The notes below the pieces were generated by a model, which searched no databases, was not told where the DNA came from, and saw only the letters and a program-made list of their open reading frames with translations. DNA of 39,219 nucleotides from Pseudomonadota bacterium (GTDB lineage: Bacteria > Pseudomonadota > Alphaproteobacteria > Rhizobiales > Devosiaceae): assembly GCA_023393475.1 (NCBI GenBank), contig JAEWLC010000095.1, forward strand, positions 1-39,219, given 5' to 3'. Shown here piece after piece: positions 1-9,489 of the stretch. Each line of letters opens with the position of its first letter. Position 1 is the first letter of the stretch. The position numbers and the translations under genes were made by a program.

Positions 1-806
1 TGGGCGTCTTTGCCCGGAAGCCGGCTCCGGTTTCGGCCATTTGGCTCGGGTACTCCGGCACCTCGGGGCATGATACGGTGGACTACATCCTCGGTGATGC
101 CGAGGTCCTGCCTGATGGTGTGACGCAATCCGTCGAGCAGCCCTGGCGCCTGCCCGATGCCTATCTGTGTTTCCATCCGTCCGAACAGCCTCCGGTCAAC
201 GGCTTGCCGGCGTCGAGCAACAGCCGTGTCAGCTTCGGTTCGTTCAACAATCTCAACAAAGTCAGCGGCGCGACGCTGGATGCCTGGGCGGCAGTGCTCA
301 GCGCGGTTCCGAACAGCCGGTTGGTGCTGAAGGCCCACCAGGGGTCTGGTCAGGCCGGACGTACCATCATCGACGGTCTGGTCGGGCGCGGGGTGGCGAT
401 TGAGCGCATCACCATGCTCGATTGGGTGGATGGGTGGTGCGAGCACCTGCCGCTCTACGGCCAGGTCGATATCGGCCTCGACCCATTCCCCTATAACGGC
501 ACGACCACGACCTGCGAGTCCCTGCTCATGGGCGTGCCGGTGGTGACCTTGCGCGGCGATCGCTTCATCGCGCGGGTTGGCGCGACGCTGATGCATACTG
601 CCGGGCTTGATGACTGGATCGCCAACAATGTCGCGGACTATGTCGAGCTGGCTGTACGCAAGGCCCAGTCGATCGCTGCGCTGGGGGAGTTGCGGCAGGG
701 GTTGCGGCAACAGTTCCTGTCGTCGCCGCTCTGCGACACGCGGCGATTTGCCGGCAATTTCGAAGCTGCGCTCCGCGGCATGTGGCGCCGCTACTGCGAA
801 GCATGA
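1..806 (+). CDS. O-GlcNAc transferase-like (SPINDLY/GT41) C-terminal part, 5' truncated
   Basis: The reading frame is open from the left edge (first full codon at base 3), so the gene starts outside the window. About 267 residues are visible. They match the catalytic C-terminus of the GT41 family: an ARKPAPV...WLGY block at the edge, then DYILGD, FGSFNNLNK, and the block DIGLDPFPYNGTTT followed by CESLLMGVPVVTL, which binds the UDP-sugar in characterised members. The missing upstream part is expected to hold TPR repeats. Bacterial homologues are usually proposed to glycosylate proteins, but the donor and target here are unknown. The next gene starts 170 bases downstream, so the two are not tightly coupled. 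The family call is firm and the substrate is not. Confidence 0.85.
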   Translation, partial: GVFARKPAPVSAIWLGYSGTSGHDTVDYILGDAEVLPDGVTQSVEQPWRLPDAYLCFHPSEQPPVNGLPASSNSRVSFGSFNNLNKVSGATLDAWAAVLSAVPNSRLVLKAHQGSGQAGRTIIDGLVGRGVAIERITMLDWVDGWCEHLPLYGQVDIGLDPFPYNGTTTTCESLLMGVPVVTLRGDRFIARVGATLMHTAGLDDWIANNVADYVELAVRKAQSIAALGELRQGLRQQFLSSPLCDTRRFAGNFEAALRGMWRRYCEA

Positions 807-976
807 GCTCTCTGCGGAAGGAGCCAGTCCCCTGTTCAACTCGCGATGTCCAGATCGTGACCGATCCTCGCCGGCTCCGAGGTGAAATCTCGCCTACCGG
901 CCGCGGAGGGTCACAAAATCTTCAGTTTCGTCGGCGAACAGATCCCGGTCTGAACTCCAGCAACGGCGTTTCCCGA

Positions 977-1984
977 ATGACCCGCTTCCTCGGCTCCGCT
1001 TTGCGGCTCGCTATCCCATTGTTCCTGGCCCTGTTCGTCGCCGCCGGTCCGGCGCTGGCGCAGGTCACGATCTTCTCGCCGTTCAACATAGCCGAGGCGG
1101 TGGACCAGAACGTCAAGAAGACAGCCGACATTGCCTATGCGGACGGTCCGAGGAAGAAGCTCGACATCTACCAGCCCAAGGACATGACCGAGTCGGCGCC
1201 GGTGGTGATGTTCATCTATGGCGGCAGCTGGCGTGCCGGCGACAAGTTCGAGTACGAGTTCGCCGGCCGCGCCCTCGCCGCCTCGGGCTTCGTCACGGTG
1301 ATCGCCGACTATCGGCTGTGGCCCGACGTGAAGTACCCGGATTTCCTCGAGGATTGCGCGCAGGCGATGCGCTGGATCCAGGACAATATCGCGAGCTATG
1401 GCGGCGATACGAAGCGCTTCTTCGTGGCTGGCCATTCGGCCGGTGCCTATAACGCGGTGATGCTCGGGCTCGATTCCTCGTTCCGGCGCGACTACGGGGT
1501 GACGATGCCGATCCGGGCCATCGCCGGCATCTCCGGGCCCTACAACTTCTATCCCTTCGAGTACGACCAGGTGCGTGACACCTTCGGCACCGCGCCGAGC
1601 CCCGAGGGCACGCAGCCGATCAACCTCGTGACCTCGGATGCGCCGCCGATCCTCCTGGCTAGCGGCGACAGCGACCCGATCGTGCGAGTGCAGAATTCGC
1701 TCGATCTCGCCAACCGCCTGCGGGCCGGCGGGGTGTGGGTCACCGAGAAGTACTATCCCGGCTTCGGCCACATCGAGCCGGTGGTGGCGCTTGGGGCGAT
1801 GATGCGGTTCCGCATGCCGATCCTCAGCGATGTGGTGGAGTTCTTCCAGACATTCGGCGCCTTCCCCTCGGGCACGCCAAAGCCGGCCTACACGCCGGAT
1901 CCGCCGGAGACGGAGATGACGGCGGTGCTGAAGCAGATGGATGCGGTGCTGTCGCCTATCGATGGCGGCCGCCGGAACGAATAA
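977..1984 (+). CDS. Secreted alpha/beta hydrolase (carboxylesterase-like)
   Basis: The start is placed at ATG 977 because it gives a clean signal peptide (hydrophobic residues 8-24, cleavage near ALAQ at 26-29). An upstream start at 782 would add 65 residues that overlap the preceding gene. The 335-residue product has the esterase layout: an oxyanion-hole segment FIYGGSW at 79-85 (in place of HGGG), nucleophile elbow AGHSAG with Ser154, an acid residue at Asp231 or Asp233 in ASGDSDP, and His265 in GFGHIEP. This is a serine hydrolase of the BD-FAE/carboxylesterase type, probably periplasmic or exported. The natural substrate cannot be read from the sequence. It is a paralogue of the frameshifted gene at 7189-8032. 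Confidence 0.85.
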   Translation: MTRFLGSALRLAIPLFLALFVAAGPALAQVTIFSPFNIAEAVDQNVKKTADIAYADGPRKKLDIYQPKDMTESAPVVMFIYGGSWRAGDKFEYEFAGRALAASGFVTVIADYRLWPDVKYPDFLEDCAQAMRWIQDNIASYGGDTKRFFVAGHSAGAYNAVMLGLDSSFRRDYGVTMPIRAIAGISGPYNFYPFEYDQVRDTFGTAPSPEGTQPINLVTSDAPPILLASGDSDPIVRVQNSLDLANRLRAGGVWVTEKYYPGFGHIEPVVALGAMMRFRMPILSDVVEFFQTFGAFPSGTPKPAYTPDPPETEMTAVLKQMDAVLSPIDGGRRNE

Positions 1985-1992
1985 GTCGCGGG

Positions 1993-2838
1993 CTAGACGT
2001 TGACGCTCTGCATCCGGGCGGCGAAGGCCTCGCCGAAATCCGCCATTCCTTCGGCCACGATACGGCCGACGGCGTAGGCGGCAATGGCATAGAACTTCTG
2101 GGCTGCCGGGGTGCGCAGGAACGAGATGTAGCGATCGAGCTCGTCATCGCTCAGGTCGCGATAGACGTAGGCCATCATGGCGCGCTGGGTCCGGCCGATG
2201 TCGAGCAGCAAGCCGGGCATCATCGCGTTGACCTGGGTGTCGATTTCCTCCCAGGGCACGGCGATCTGCCCCTGCTGGTGCGACACGGATAGTCCCAGCA
2301 GCAGGGCCCGGAGCGACTGGCCGACCATCGCGGCCGAGATTTCGGCCGAGACCAGCTCCATCAGCTGGTCGATCTGCGTGGCGCGGATCACCGGCGCCGA
2401 GTCGAGCAGCATCTCGCCGCGACTGATGGCGATCACCTGGGCCGATGGTCCGAGCAGGGCGGCGTCGCGCTCGAGCGTGGTCATGCGCATGCCGAAATCC
2501 GAGCGGAAGAACGCGGCCAGCACGATCTCTTCATCGCCCGAGAGCTTGCCTTCGAGCGCCCGTGCCAGGCGATCGTGCAGCTTGTCGGCGGCGAATACGG
2601 TGTTGGCGGTCGCTTCCCAGTGCTTGAGGAATATCTCGTCGTTGGAGATTTCCTCGGTGCGGGCCGAGCTGGCGATGGTTGCCGCGAACTGGCTGAACAC
2701 CACATCGAGCGCGGTGGCTCGCATCAGGGTCGAGACGGCTGCCTGCTCGCTCTGGGCGGTGGCGGGGCGGACGGCCATATCGGGCAGTGCGACAGGCGCC
2801 AGCGCCAGTATCAACACTGCTATCGATCGGACCAGCAT
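1993..2838 (-). CDS. Exported DUF2059-family protein
   Basis: The frame extends further upstream, but the ATG at 2838 gives a signal peptide (LVRSIAVLILALAPVALP, cleavage near ATAQ) and the longer form has no signal, so 2838 is preferred. The product is 281 residues. The C-terminal third, with an acidic DDELDRYISFLRTPAAQKFY segment, resembles the DUF2059 helical domain found in many alphaproteobacterial periplasmic proteins. No catalytic motif is visible. The gene converges on the hydrolase at 977-1984, with 8 bases between the stop codons. The role is unknown. Confidence 0.7.
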   Translation of the reverse strand: MLVRSIAVLILALAPVALPDMAVRPATAQSEQAAVSTLMRATALDVVFSQFAATIASSARTEEISNDEIFLKHWEATANTVFAADKLHDRLARALEGKLSGDEEIVLAAFFRSDFGMRMTTLERDAALLGPSAQVIAISRGEMLLDSAPVIRATQIDQLMELVSAEISAAMVGQSLRALLLGLSVSHQQGQIAVPWEEIDTQVNAMMPGLLLDIGRTQRAMMAYVYRDLSDDELDRYISFLRTPAAQKFYAIAAYAVGRIVAEGMADFGEAFAARMQSVNV

Positions 2839-2977
2839 CCGGTGGCCTCCCGTCCCGAGCCGAATGCAGCCTAGCGCAGCGGCGGTTGCCTCGCCATCCA
2901 CGTTTTCCATTGCGCACAAGCCTTGCTTCGCACCGCCGAGAGGCGTCAAAATCGTCTGAACAAGGGAGCAACGAGAG

Positions 2978-3958
<981 letters not shown>

Positions 3959-3986
3959 GCTTCGCCTGGTTGGGGGAGGCGCGCGC

Positions 3987-5738
3987 TTGAAAGTCCGGGC
4001 GTGGATATCGGCGGTGGCGCTGTTCGGCATCGCGGCTCTGGGGACGACTGCAGCTGCGGCGGAGCCGGAGACGTTGCTTTGCGGGCTTGCGGCAGCATCG
4101 CCGTTCGAGGCCGGCTTCGAGAAGTCGGGCGTGAGATTCTACGAGATTGCCACCGACAGCGCGGTTCCAGCCTGTCGCGAGGCCGTCGCCGCCGCCCCCG
4201 GTTCCGTTGCCGCGAAAGCCTGGCTCGCCCGCGCCCTGCTGGCGGCCGGAGAGCCCGACGCCGAGGTTCTTGCCCTGCTCAAGAGCATACCGGACGGCGA
4301 GAGCCCGCTCGGCGCGCAACTGCTCGGCGACATCTATCTCGGCAATATCGGCGACGGCACGAAAGAGGACTATGACGCCGGCCTCAAGGTGCTGTTGCCT
4401 GCTGCAGAGGCCGGGTTCGCGCCGGCCCAGGCCAGCGTCGGGGTAGCCTATGATGCCGGCCTGGGCGTGGCAGAAGACCACACGATCGCCGCCGAGTGGT
4501 ACCGGAAGGCCGCCGAGCAGGGCGAGTCGCAGGCGCAGGGCAACCTCGGATATCTCTACCATGACGGGTCCGGCGTCGCGCGAGACTACGACGCTGCGCG
4601 GCGTTGGTACGACCTCTCCGCGCAGCAGGACGACATCATCGGGATCTATGGCATGGGGCACCTCTACGAATACGGGGAGGGCGTGAAGCAGGACTACGCC
4701 ACGGCGTTCGGCTATTTCCAACGTGGGGCCGAGCTGGGCGACGGCTACGCGCAGACGGAGCTCGGCTACTTCTTCGACGTGGGCCTTGCCGTAAACACCG
4801 ATCCGGTCGAGGCAGCCCACTGGTACGGGCTGGCGTCCGACCAGGGGTATGCGTTGGCGACGGCATATCTCGGCCGGCTCTATGCAGCCGGCCGTGGCGT
4901 GGAGCTGGATTTCGAGCGCGCCCTGGAACTCCACACCATCGCGCACGATGCCGGTGAGTTGGCCGGCACGGTCGGTGTGGCGCAGGCTTACCTCTACGGC
5001 GAAGGCGCGCCCATCGATTACGAGAAGGCCCGTGAACTGGCGCAGAAGGCGGCGGACGGAGGCTCGAGCTCGGGACGATCGACGCTTGCGCATATCTACG
5101 CCGAGGGCCTCGGCGTAGACCGGGATATCGACAAGGCGCTCGCGTTGCTCGACCGGGCCGCCGAGGATGGCAACTCTTTTGCGACCGACCGGGCGAGGGA
5201 GATCCGCGCCGAACAGAAGTGCGGCGAGGCGGCGGCGTCGCTGTTCGAGAAGGGCTGGGAGTTCCGCGGCGTCGATGCCCGCCGCATCGAGGTGGAACTG
5301 GCACTGCCGCTCTGCGAACAGGCGGTGGCGCTCGATCCCTATTCGCTCGAGGACAAGACCTGGCTGGCGCGCGTCCAGGTGGCCGGGGGCAAGGACAAGC
5401 AGGCGGCGGCGCTGCTGGAGGAGGCTGCGGCCGGAGAGTGGGTGCCGGGCATGGCGCTGCTCGCCGACCTGCTCCTCTGGGGACACGGGACCGATGAAGA
5501 TCCGGCGCGGGCGGTTCGGCTCTATCGGGCCGCCGCCGAGCAAGACTTCGCGCCGGCGCTGTTCGGGCTTGGCGTGGCCTACCAGAACGGGCGGGGCGTC
5601 CCCGCCGATCCCGCCGCGGCCGCGAGTTGGTACGAGCGGGCGGTCGCGCTGGGGTTCGAGGCGGCACGCGACCGGCTCGGGGAGGTCGACGATGCCCTGG
5701 CGTCGGCCGGTCCGCAGCGCGCTGGTGCAGGCAGCTAG
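3987..5738 (+). CDS. Secreted Sel1-repeat protein with duplicated cysteine module
   Basis: The start is a TTG preceded by a strong GGGGGAGG site at good spacing, giving a signal peptide (residues 1-25, ending TAAAA). The 583-residue protein has about seven Sel1-type TPR repeats at roughly 125-400 (pattern A..LG..Y..G.GV..D...A..WY..AA..G) and two more at 470-570. The two blocks are each headed by a related segment, C32...C63 followed by KAWLAR and C412...C443 followed by KTWLAR, so the protein looks like an internal duplication. Sel1 proteins usually act as periplasmic or envelope scaffolds. No enzyme domain is seen. The gene overlaps nothing and converges on the VOC gene, with one base between the stops. 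Confidence 0.85.
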   Translation: MKVRAWISAVALFGIAALGTTAAAAEPETLLCGLAAASPFEAGFEKSGVRFYEIATDSAVPACREAVAAAPGSVAAKAWLARALLAAGEPDAEVLALLKSIPDGESPLGAQLLGDIYLGNIGDGTKEDYDAGLKVLLPAAEAGFAPAQASVGVAYDAGLGVAEDHTIAAEWYRKAAEQGESQAQGNLGYLYHDGSGVARDYDAARRWYDLSAQQDDIIGIYGMGHLYEYGEGVKQDYATAFGYFQRGAELGDGYAQTELGYFFDVGLAVNTDPVEAAHWYGLASDQGYALATAYLGRLYAAGRGVELDFERALELHTIAHDAGELAGTVGVAQAYLYGEGAPIDYEKARELAQKAADGGSSSGRSTLAHIYAEGLGVDRDIDKALALLDRAAEDGNSFATDRAREIRAEQKCGEAAASLFEKGWEFRGVDARRIEVELALPLCEQAVALDPYSLEDKTWLARVQVAGGKDKQAAALLEEAAAGEWVPGMALLADLLLWGHGTDEDPARAVRLYRAAAEQDFAPALFGLGVAYQNGRGVPADPAAAASWYERAVALGFEAARDRLGEVDDALASAGPQRAGAGS

Positions 5739-5739
5739 G

Positions 5740-6156
5740 TTATTCGACCGGTTCGCGAACGACCGATGGCGCGGAGCGCTTTTCCTTGCCGTGGATGACG
5801 GCCTCGATGTTGTTGCCGTCGGGGTCGAAGACATAGGCGGCGTAGTAGCCGGGGTGGTATTTGGTGCGCTCGCCGGGGCTGCCATTGTCGTTGCCTCCGG
5901 CCTTGAGCGCGGCCTCGTAGAAGCGCCGGATCATGGCTTCGTCACGGGCCTGGAACGCGATGTGCACTTGCGACAGCTTCTGGCCCGGGCCGGGACGGCT
6001 GATGAACAGTTCGTCGGCCTGGAAGAAGTGTTCGTTGAGCTGGCCGACGGGCAGCTCAAGCGCCTCGAGGACGGCAGAATAGAACCGGGCCGATCGGTCG
6101 AGATCGGCGACGTTCAGGTGAACATGATCGAGCAGACGGCCGACGTGGTATTGCAT
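5740..6156 (-). CDS. VOC family protein (glyoxalase/bleomycin-resistance fold)
   Basis: The ATG at 6156 is chosen because GAGAGGA lies just upstream. The frame continues further, but that part reads like non-coding DNA. The 138-residue product opens with LLDHVHLNVADLDRSARFY, the typical first beta-alpha unit of vicinal-oxygen-chelate proteins, with His11 or His13 as the likely metal ligand. It also has VHIAFQARD in the middle and ends with FDPDGNNIEAVIHG, whose Glu is the usual last ligand. It is probably a metal-dependent dioxygenase, isomerase or lyase of unknown substrate. Confidence 0.85.
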   Translation of the reverse strand: MQYHVGRLLDHVHLNVADLDRSARFYSAVLEALELPVGQLNEHFFQADELFISRPGPGQKLSQVHIAFQARDEAMIRRFYEAALKAGGNDNGSPGERTKYHPGYYAAYVFDPDGNNIEAVIHGKEKRSAPSVVREPVE

Positions 6157-6221
6157 GGTTCCTCTCCCGCGTTTGCCGCGAACATGAACGAATAGTGAAC
6201 TGATAGCAACTCGGGATAAAC

Positions 6222-6254
6222 GAAAAGGCCGGCCGCAAGGTTGCGACCGGCCTT
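6222..6254 (-). terminator. Rho-independent terminator after bfr
   Basis: On the minus strand, 24 bases after the bacterioferritin stop codon, 14-base arms (6225-6238 and 6241-6254, one G.U pair) form a GC-rich hairpin. It is followed by TTTTCG. It lies between bfr and the VOC gene on the same strand and should separate their transcription. Confidence 0.8.
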
Positions 6255-6277
6255 CAAGATGGAAAATTGCAGCTGGC

Positions 6278-6763
6278 TTATTCGGCCTTGTCGGCGCTGT
6301 CGGAATTGAGCTGGCCGTACTTCTCGACACCAATGGTGTTGAGCAGCTGGAGCTGGCTTTCGAGGAAGTCGATGTGGCCTTCCTCGTCGGCGAGGAGTTC
6401 CTCGAACAGGTTCTTCGAAACGTAATCGCCGAGCGACTCGCAGAGCTCGCGGCTGGCCTTGTAGGCCTTGCGGGCGTCGTACTCGCCGGCGAGGTCGCAC
6501 TCGAGCACTTCCTTGATGGTCTGGCCGATGCGGAGGGGCGCGACGCGCTGCAGGTTCGGATGGCCTTCGAGGAAGATGATGCGCTCGATCAGCTTGTCGG
6601 CGTGGTGCATCTCCTCGATCGACTCGGCGCGCTCCTTGCTCGCGAGCTTGGTGTAGCCCCAGTCCTGCAGGATGCGGAAATGCACCCAGTACTGGTTCAC
6701 GGCACCCAACTCGAGGAAGAGGGCCTCGTTAAGCCGCTCGATGACCTGTGCTTCGCCTTTCAT
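6278..6763 (-). CDS. bfr: Bacterioferritin
   Basis: This is a full-length 161-residue bacterioferritin, the 24-subunit iron-storage shell with a ferroxidase centre and haem between subunits. All ferroxidase ligands are at the family positions: Glu18, Tyr25, Glu51, His54, Glu94, Glu127 and His130. Met52, the haem ligand, is present. It oxidises Fe(II) and stores Fe(III) in the cytoplasm. Its start lies inside the end of bfd (35-base overlap, same strand), so the two are translated from one message. A clear terminator follows. Confidence 0.97.
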   Translation of the reverse strand: MKGEAQVIERLNEALFLELGAVNQYWVHFRILQDWGYTKLASKERAESIEEMHHADKLIERIIFLEGHPNLQRVAPLRIGQTIKEVLECDLAGEYDARKAYKASRELCESLGDYVSKNLFEELLADEEGHIDFLESQLQLLNTIGVEKYGQLNSDSADKAE

Positions 6764-7043
6764 TCCGACCTCCTTGGCGTTTACGACGCATGGCCGAAAG
6801 CCGCGCGTGAACCGGGTGGGGTTCGGCGGGCGGCTGTTCGGACAACTGGAGGTGGTACTCTTCGGTCACGGCGAGGATAATGTCCACCACATTCGGAACG
6901 CAGCCGGCGCATTTGCAGCGCTTGTTGAGTTCCCGGTAAACCATTGCCGGAACGATGATCTGCCAGGGATCGTCCCGCAGCAGGCCCAGAATAATCTGCT
7001 TGATCTCCCTGTCGGTGATCACATTGCACTGGCAGACAAGCAT
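6729..7043 (-). CDS. bfd: Bacterioferritin-associated ferredoxin
   Basis: The product starts MLVCQC and has Cys4, Cys6, Cys45 and Cys48, which fit the [2Fe-2S] fer2_BFD pattern C-x-C...C-x2-C. An extra Cys43 is present. The family passes electrons to bacterioferritin to release stored iron. The protein is 104 residues, longer than the usual 60-75, because the frame runs on as a basic, low-complexity tail (RRKRQGGRNERR) into the start of bfr. The tail may have no function. A promoter and a possible RirA/IRO box lie about 35-60 bases upstream. Confidence 0.92.
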   Translation of the reverse strand: MLVCQCNVITDREIKQIILGLLRDDPWQIIVPAMVYRELNKRCKCAGCVPNVVDIILAVTEEYHLQLSEQPPAEPHPVHARLSAMRRKRQGGRNERRSTGHRAA

Positions 7044-7073
7044 GGGCAGGCGGAGGCTCTCTGGGACCGGCGG

Positions 7074-7108
7074 ATTAAAGCGCCAGGTAAACCTGATTGT
7101 CAACGTCA
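7074..7108 (-). promoter_or_regulatory. bfd-bfr promoter with overlapping TGA-N9-TCA (IRO-type) box
   Basis: Read on the minus strand, TTGACA (7103-7098) and TTTAAT (7079-7074) are separated by 18 bases, a good sigma-70 promoter 31 bases before bfd. A TGA-N9-TCA sequence at 7094-7108 covers the -35 box. This matches the published iron-responsive (IRO) pattern bound by RirA in rhizobia. The pattern is short and could arise by chance, but the position and the iron genes make it credible. Confidence 0.55.
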
Positions 7109-7188
7109 GTTATTAGCGCACCCCGCGTTGGCCGAAACCATTGCGATGCGCAAACGTATCTAGCAGGCGTTCCAGAGAAGCTTACTCC

Positions 7189-8032
7189 ATGTCCTTTTCC
7201 CTTGTCGGCCTGCTCAATCTTCTCACTCCGAAAGCAACAGGGTCACGCCGGGTGGCGTCCGGCATTTCCTATGGAAACCGCCCGCGGCTGCGGCTCGATG
7301 TCTATGCGCCGAGAAGCAGGGGCGGGCCCTGGCCGGTCGTGGTCTTTTTCTACGGGGGAGCCTGGAGCGAGGGGGATCGACGGGACTTCGCCTTTGTCGG
7401 CCGCTGGCTTTCGGCAGCGGGCTATCTGGTGATCCTGCCGGATTACGGCCTTGTCCCCGAGGTCGAGTATCCCGCGTTCCTCGAGGACTGCGCGGCCGCC
7501 GTGCGCTGGGCGGAGGCGAATGCCGGGCGCTTCGGCGGCGATGCGAGCCGGCTTGGCGTCATGGGGTTCGTCGGGCGCCTACAATGCGGTGATGGTGGCG
7601 CTGGAGCGGGGATATGGCGTGACCGAGGCGATCAAGGCCGTGGTCGGGCTCTCCGGCCCCTATGATTTCTATCCGTTCGACGTGCCCATCAGCATCCGCA
7701 CCTTCTCCGAGGCGAGCGATCCACTGGCGACGCAACCCGTCAACCTCGTCACGGCATCCGCGCCACCCATGCTGCTGGCCAGCGGCGACGACGATACCGT
7801 GGTCGGGCCGCACAATACGGTCGGGCTGGCGCGGGCGTTGCAGGCGGAGAGAGTTGCCGTGGACGAACTCCACTATCCCGGCTTCAAGCATCCCGGGACC
7901 CTGCTCGAACTGGGCACGCCGCTCAGCCGCCGCTCGACGCTTGCCAGCGAGGTCCTCTCCTTCCTGCAGCGCACCCTTGGGGCTGGCGCAGTGGTGGCCA
8001 GCCGGTATGATCGGGTCGGCGAGAGGGAGTAG
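7189..8032 (+). pseudogene. Alpha/beta hydrolase broken by a frameshift at the nucleophile motif
   Basis: Two frames together give one hydrolase of about 280 residues without a signal peptide. The first frame (ATG 7189, AGAGAAG site upstream) contains VVFFYGGAWSEGD and DYGLVPEVEYPAFLEDCA, and runs to RLGVMG near 7566. The second continues as SSGAYNAVMVALERG through LLASGDDDTVV and YPGFKHPG to 8032. Compared with AGHSAG in the paralogue at 977, two bases (CA) appear to be missing after GGG at 7566, so the His-Ser of the elbow is lost. As sequenced, the product would stop at 7665 without its Ser. It is either a recent pseudogene or a sequencing error. The Sel1 gene follows after 6 bases. Confidence 0.8.
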
Positions 8033-8038
8033 GCTCAC

Positions 8039-9313
8039 ATGCGGTTGCATACGATGCTGGCGACGGGCGCGATCATGCTGGTCCTTGCCGGTGCGCCGGC
8101 ACGAGCGAGCCAGGCGTTCGATGCCTGCGCCGACGCCGCGGCGAGCCAGTATGAAGCAGGCTATGAAGCGATCGGCTCCGACAGCGGCAAGATGGATACT
8201 ATGCAGGCCATCTTTGCCTGCTCCACGGCACTGGTCGATGAACCCGATACCGCTGCCATCAAGGCTTGGCTCGGTCGCGCCTATGCGACAGCCGACGATG
8301 CCACGAGTGCCCTGTCGTATCTCGAGCCGGCCGCCCTTGCCGGCAATCCGCTGGCGCAGACGCTCCTCGGCGACATGCTGATCGTCGGTGACGGCGTCAC
8401 GCAGGACATGGTGCGTAGGGCGGAACTGCTCCGCAGTGCAGCCGATGCCGGTTTCGCGCCGGCAGAGGACAGCCTCGGCCTCAGCTACGATTTCGCCGAG
8501 GGCGTCGAGCAGAACCATGTGGAAGCCGCCCGCCTCTACCGGCGCGCGGCGGAGAAAGGCCTGCCGCGGGCAATGACCAACCTCGCGGCCATGTATGCGA
8601 GCGGGCTGGGTCTCGATCACGACCTCGTCGCCGCCGCCGCATGGTATCAGCGCGGGGCCGATCGCGGCGATGCGCGGGCTCAGTTCAACCTGGGCAAGCT
8701 CTTCGAGGATGGCGCGCTGGGAGAGCCGGACTACGAGCGCGCGGTCGAGCTCTACACGGCCGCGGCCGGGCAGGGCGATGCGCTTGCCGCCAATGCGCTC
8801 GGCTACCTCACCTTCCATGGCTACGGCACCAAGCCCGATCCCGAAGCAGCGCTTGCGCTCTACCGCCAGGCGGCCGATGCCGGCCTCGCCCAGGCCCAGT
8901 TCAACCTCGCGCTGATGTACGAGGACGGCATCGGCGTGCCGCAGGACTATGCCCTCGCCCGGCAGGGCTACCGGCAGGCCAGCGAGAGCGGCAATGCCGA
9001 CGCCGCGGCGAACCTAGGGCTGCTCTATCTCAACGGCGCCGAGTCAACGCCCGACTATGACAAGGCCTTGCAATTCACCCAGCGGGCCGCCGATGGCGGC
9101 AGTGCGGTGGGGCTCAACAATCTCGGCCACCTCCATGAGAATGGTCTGGGCGCCGCCAGGGATGCCGAACTCGCGCTGTCGCTCTACCAGCAGGCCGCCG
9201 ACCTCGACTATCAGCCGGGCGCGGACAATCATGCGCGACTCGAAGCGATACTGAATGCGCCGCGCGACCCGGCGCTGGTCAGGCTCTACCCGAAGAGCAA
9301 GATCGACAACTGA
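8039..9313 (+). CDS. Secreted Sel1-repeat protein
   Basis: This 424-residue protein has a signal peptide (residues 1-24, ending ARAS). A short N-terminal module contains Cys30 and Cys61 with AAASQYEAGYE and KAWLGR, and about eight Sel1 repeats follow from residue 85 (A..A...LG..Y..G.G...D...A..LY..AA..G). The N-terminal module is the same one found twice in the Sel1 protein at 3987. An ATG with GAGAGGGAG about 10 bases upstream sets the start. A periplasmic scaffold or adaptor role is likely from the family, but the partner is unknown. It is 6 bases after the hydrolase remnant and probably shares its transcript. Confidence 0.88.
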   Translation: MRLHTMLATGAIMLVLAGAPARASQAFDACADAAASQYEAGYEAIGSDSGKMDTMQAIFACSTALVDEPDTAAIKAWLGRAYATADDATSALSYLEPAALAGNPLAQTLLGDMLIVGDGVTQDMVRRAELLRSAADAGFAPAEDSLGLSYDFAEGVEQNHVEAARLYRRAAEKGLPRAMTNLAAMYASGLGLDHDLVAAAAWYQRGADRGDARAQFNLGKLFEDGALGEPDYERAVELYTAAAGQGDALAANALGYLTFHGYGTKPDPEAALALYRQAADAGLAQAQFNLALMYEDGIGVPQDYALARQGYRQASESGNADAAANLGLLYLNGAESTPDYDKALQFTQRAADGGSAVGLNNLGHLHENGLGAARDAELALSLYQQAADLDYQPGADNHARLEAILNAPRDPALVRLYPKSKIDN

Positions 9314-9361
9314 GGGGCCGCGTCCTTGGCAAGGTGGCTTGATGCTGCCACAGCCACCAGC

Positions 9362-9441
9362 CGTCATCCCGGCGAAAGCCGGGACCCATTTGTCCGCAGG
9401 CGCGGGCCGAGCGATGGATCCTAGCTTTCGCTGGGATGACA
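9362..9441. repeat. 80-bp double-hairpin repeat, copy 1
   Basis: The outer arms are GTCATCC and GGATGAC, each followed inward by a small hairpin (CCCGGC/GCCGGG on the left, AGC-TTTC-GCT on the right). Inner arms GGACCCA and TGGATCC follow. It lies between the convergent Sel1 gene and DUF599 gene. Three further copies of exactly the same length occur at 17820, 24101 and 31375. Confidence 0.85.
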
Positions 9442-9489
9442 CCGTTGTGGAGGCAAGATGGGGACCACGAACCCAGTTCGGCCGAACCT

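Noticed and set aside
911..1771. A 286-codon minus-strand frame opposite the first hydrolase
   Set aside because: The plus strand carries a complete esterase with signal peptide and catalytic triad; the minus frame has no recognisable domain.
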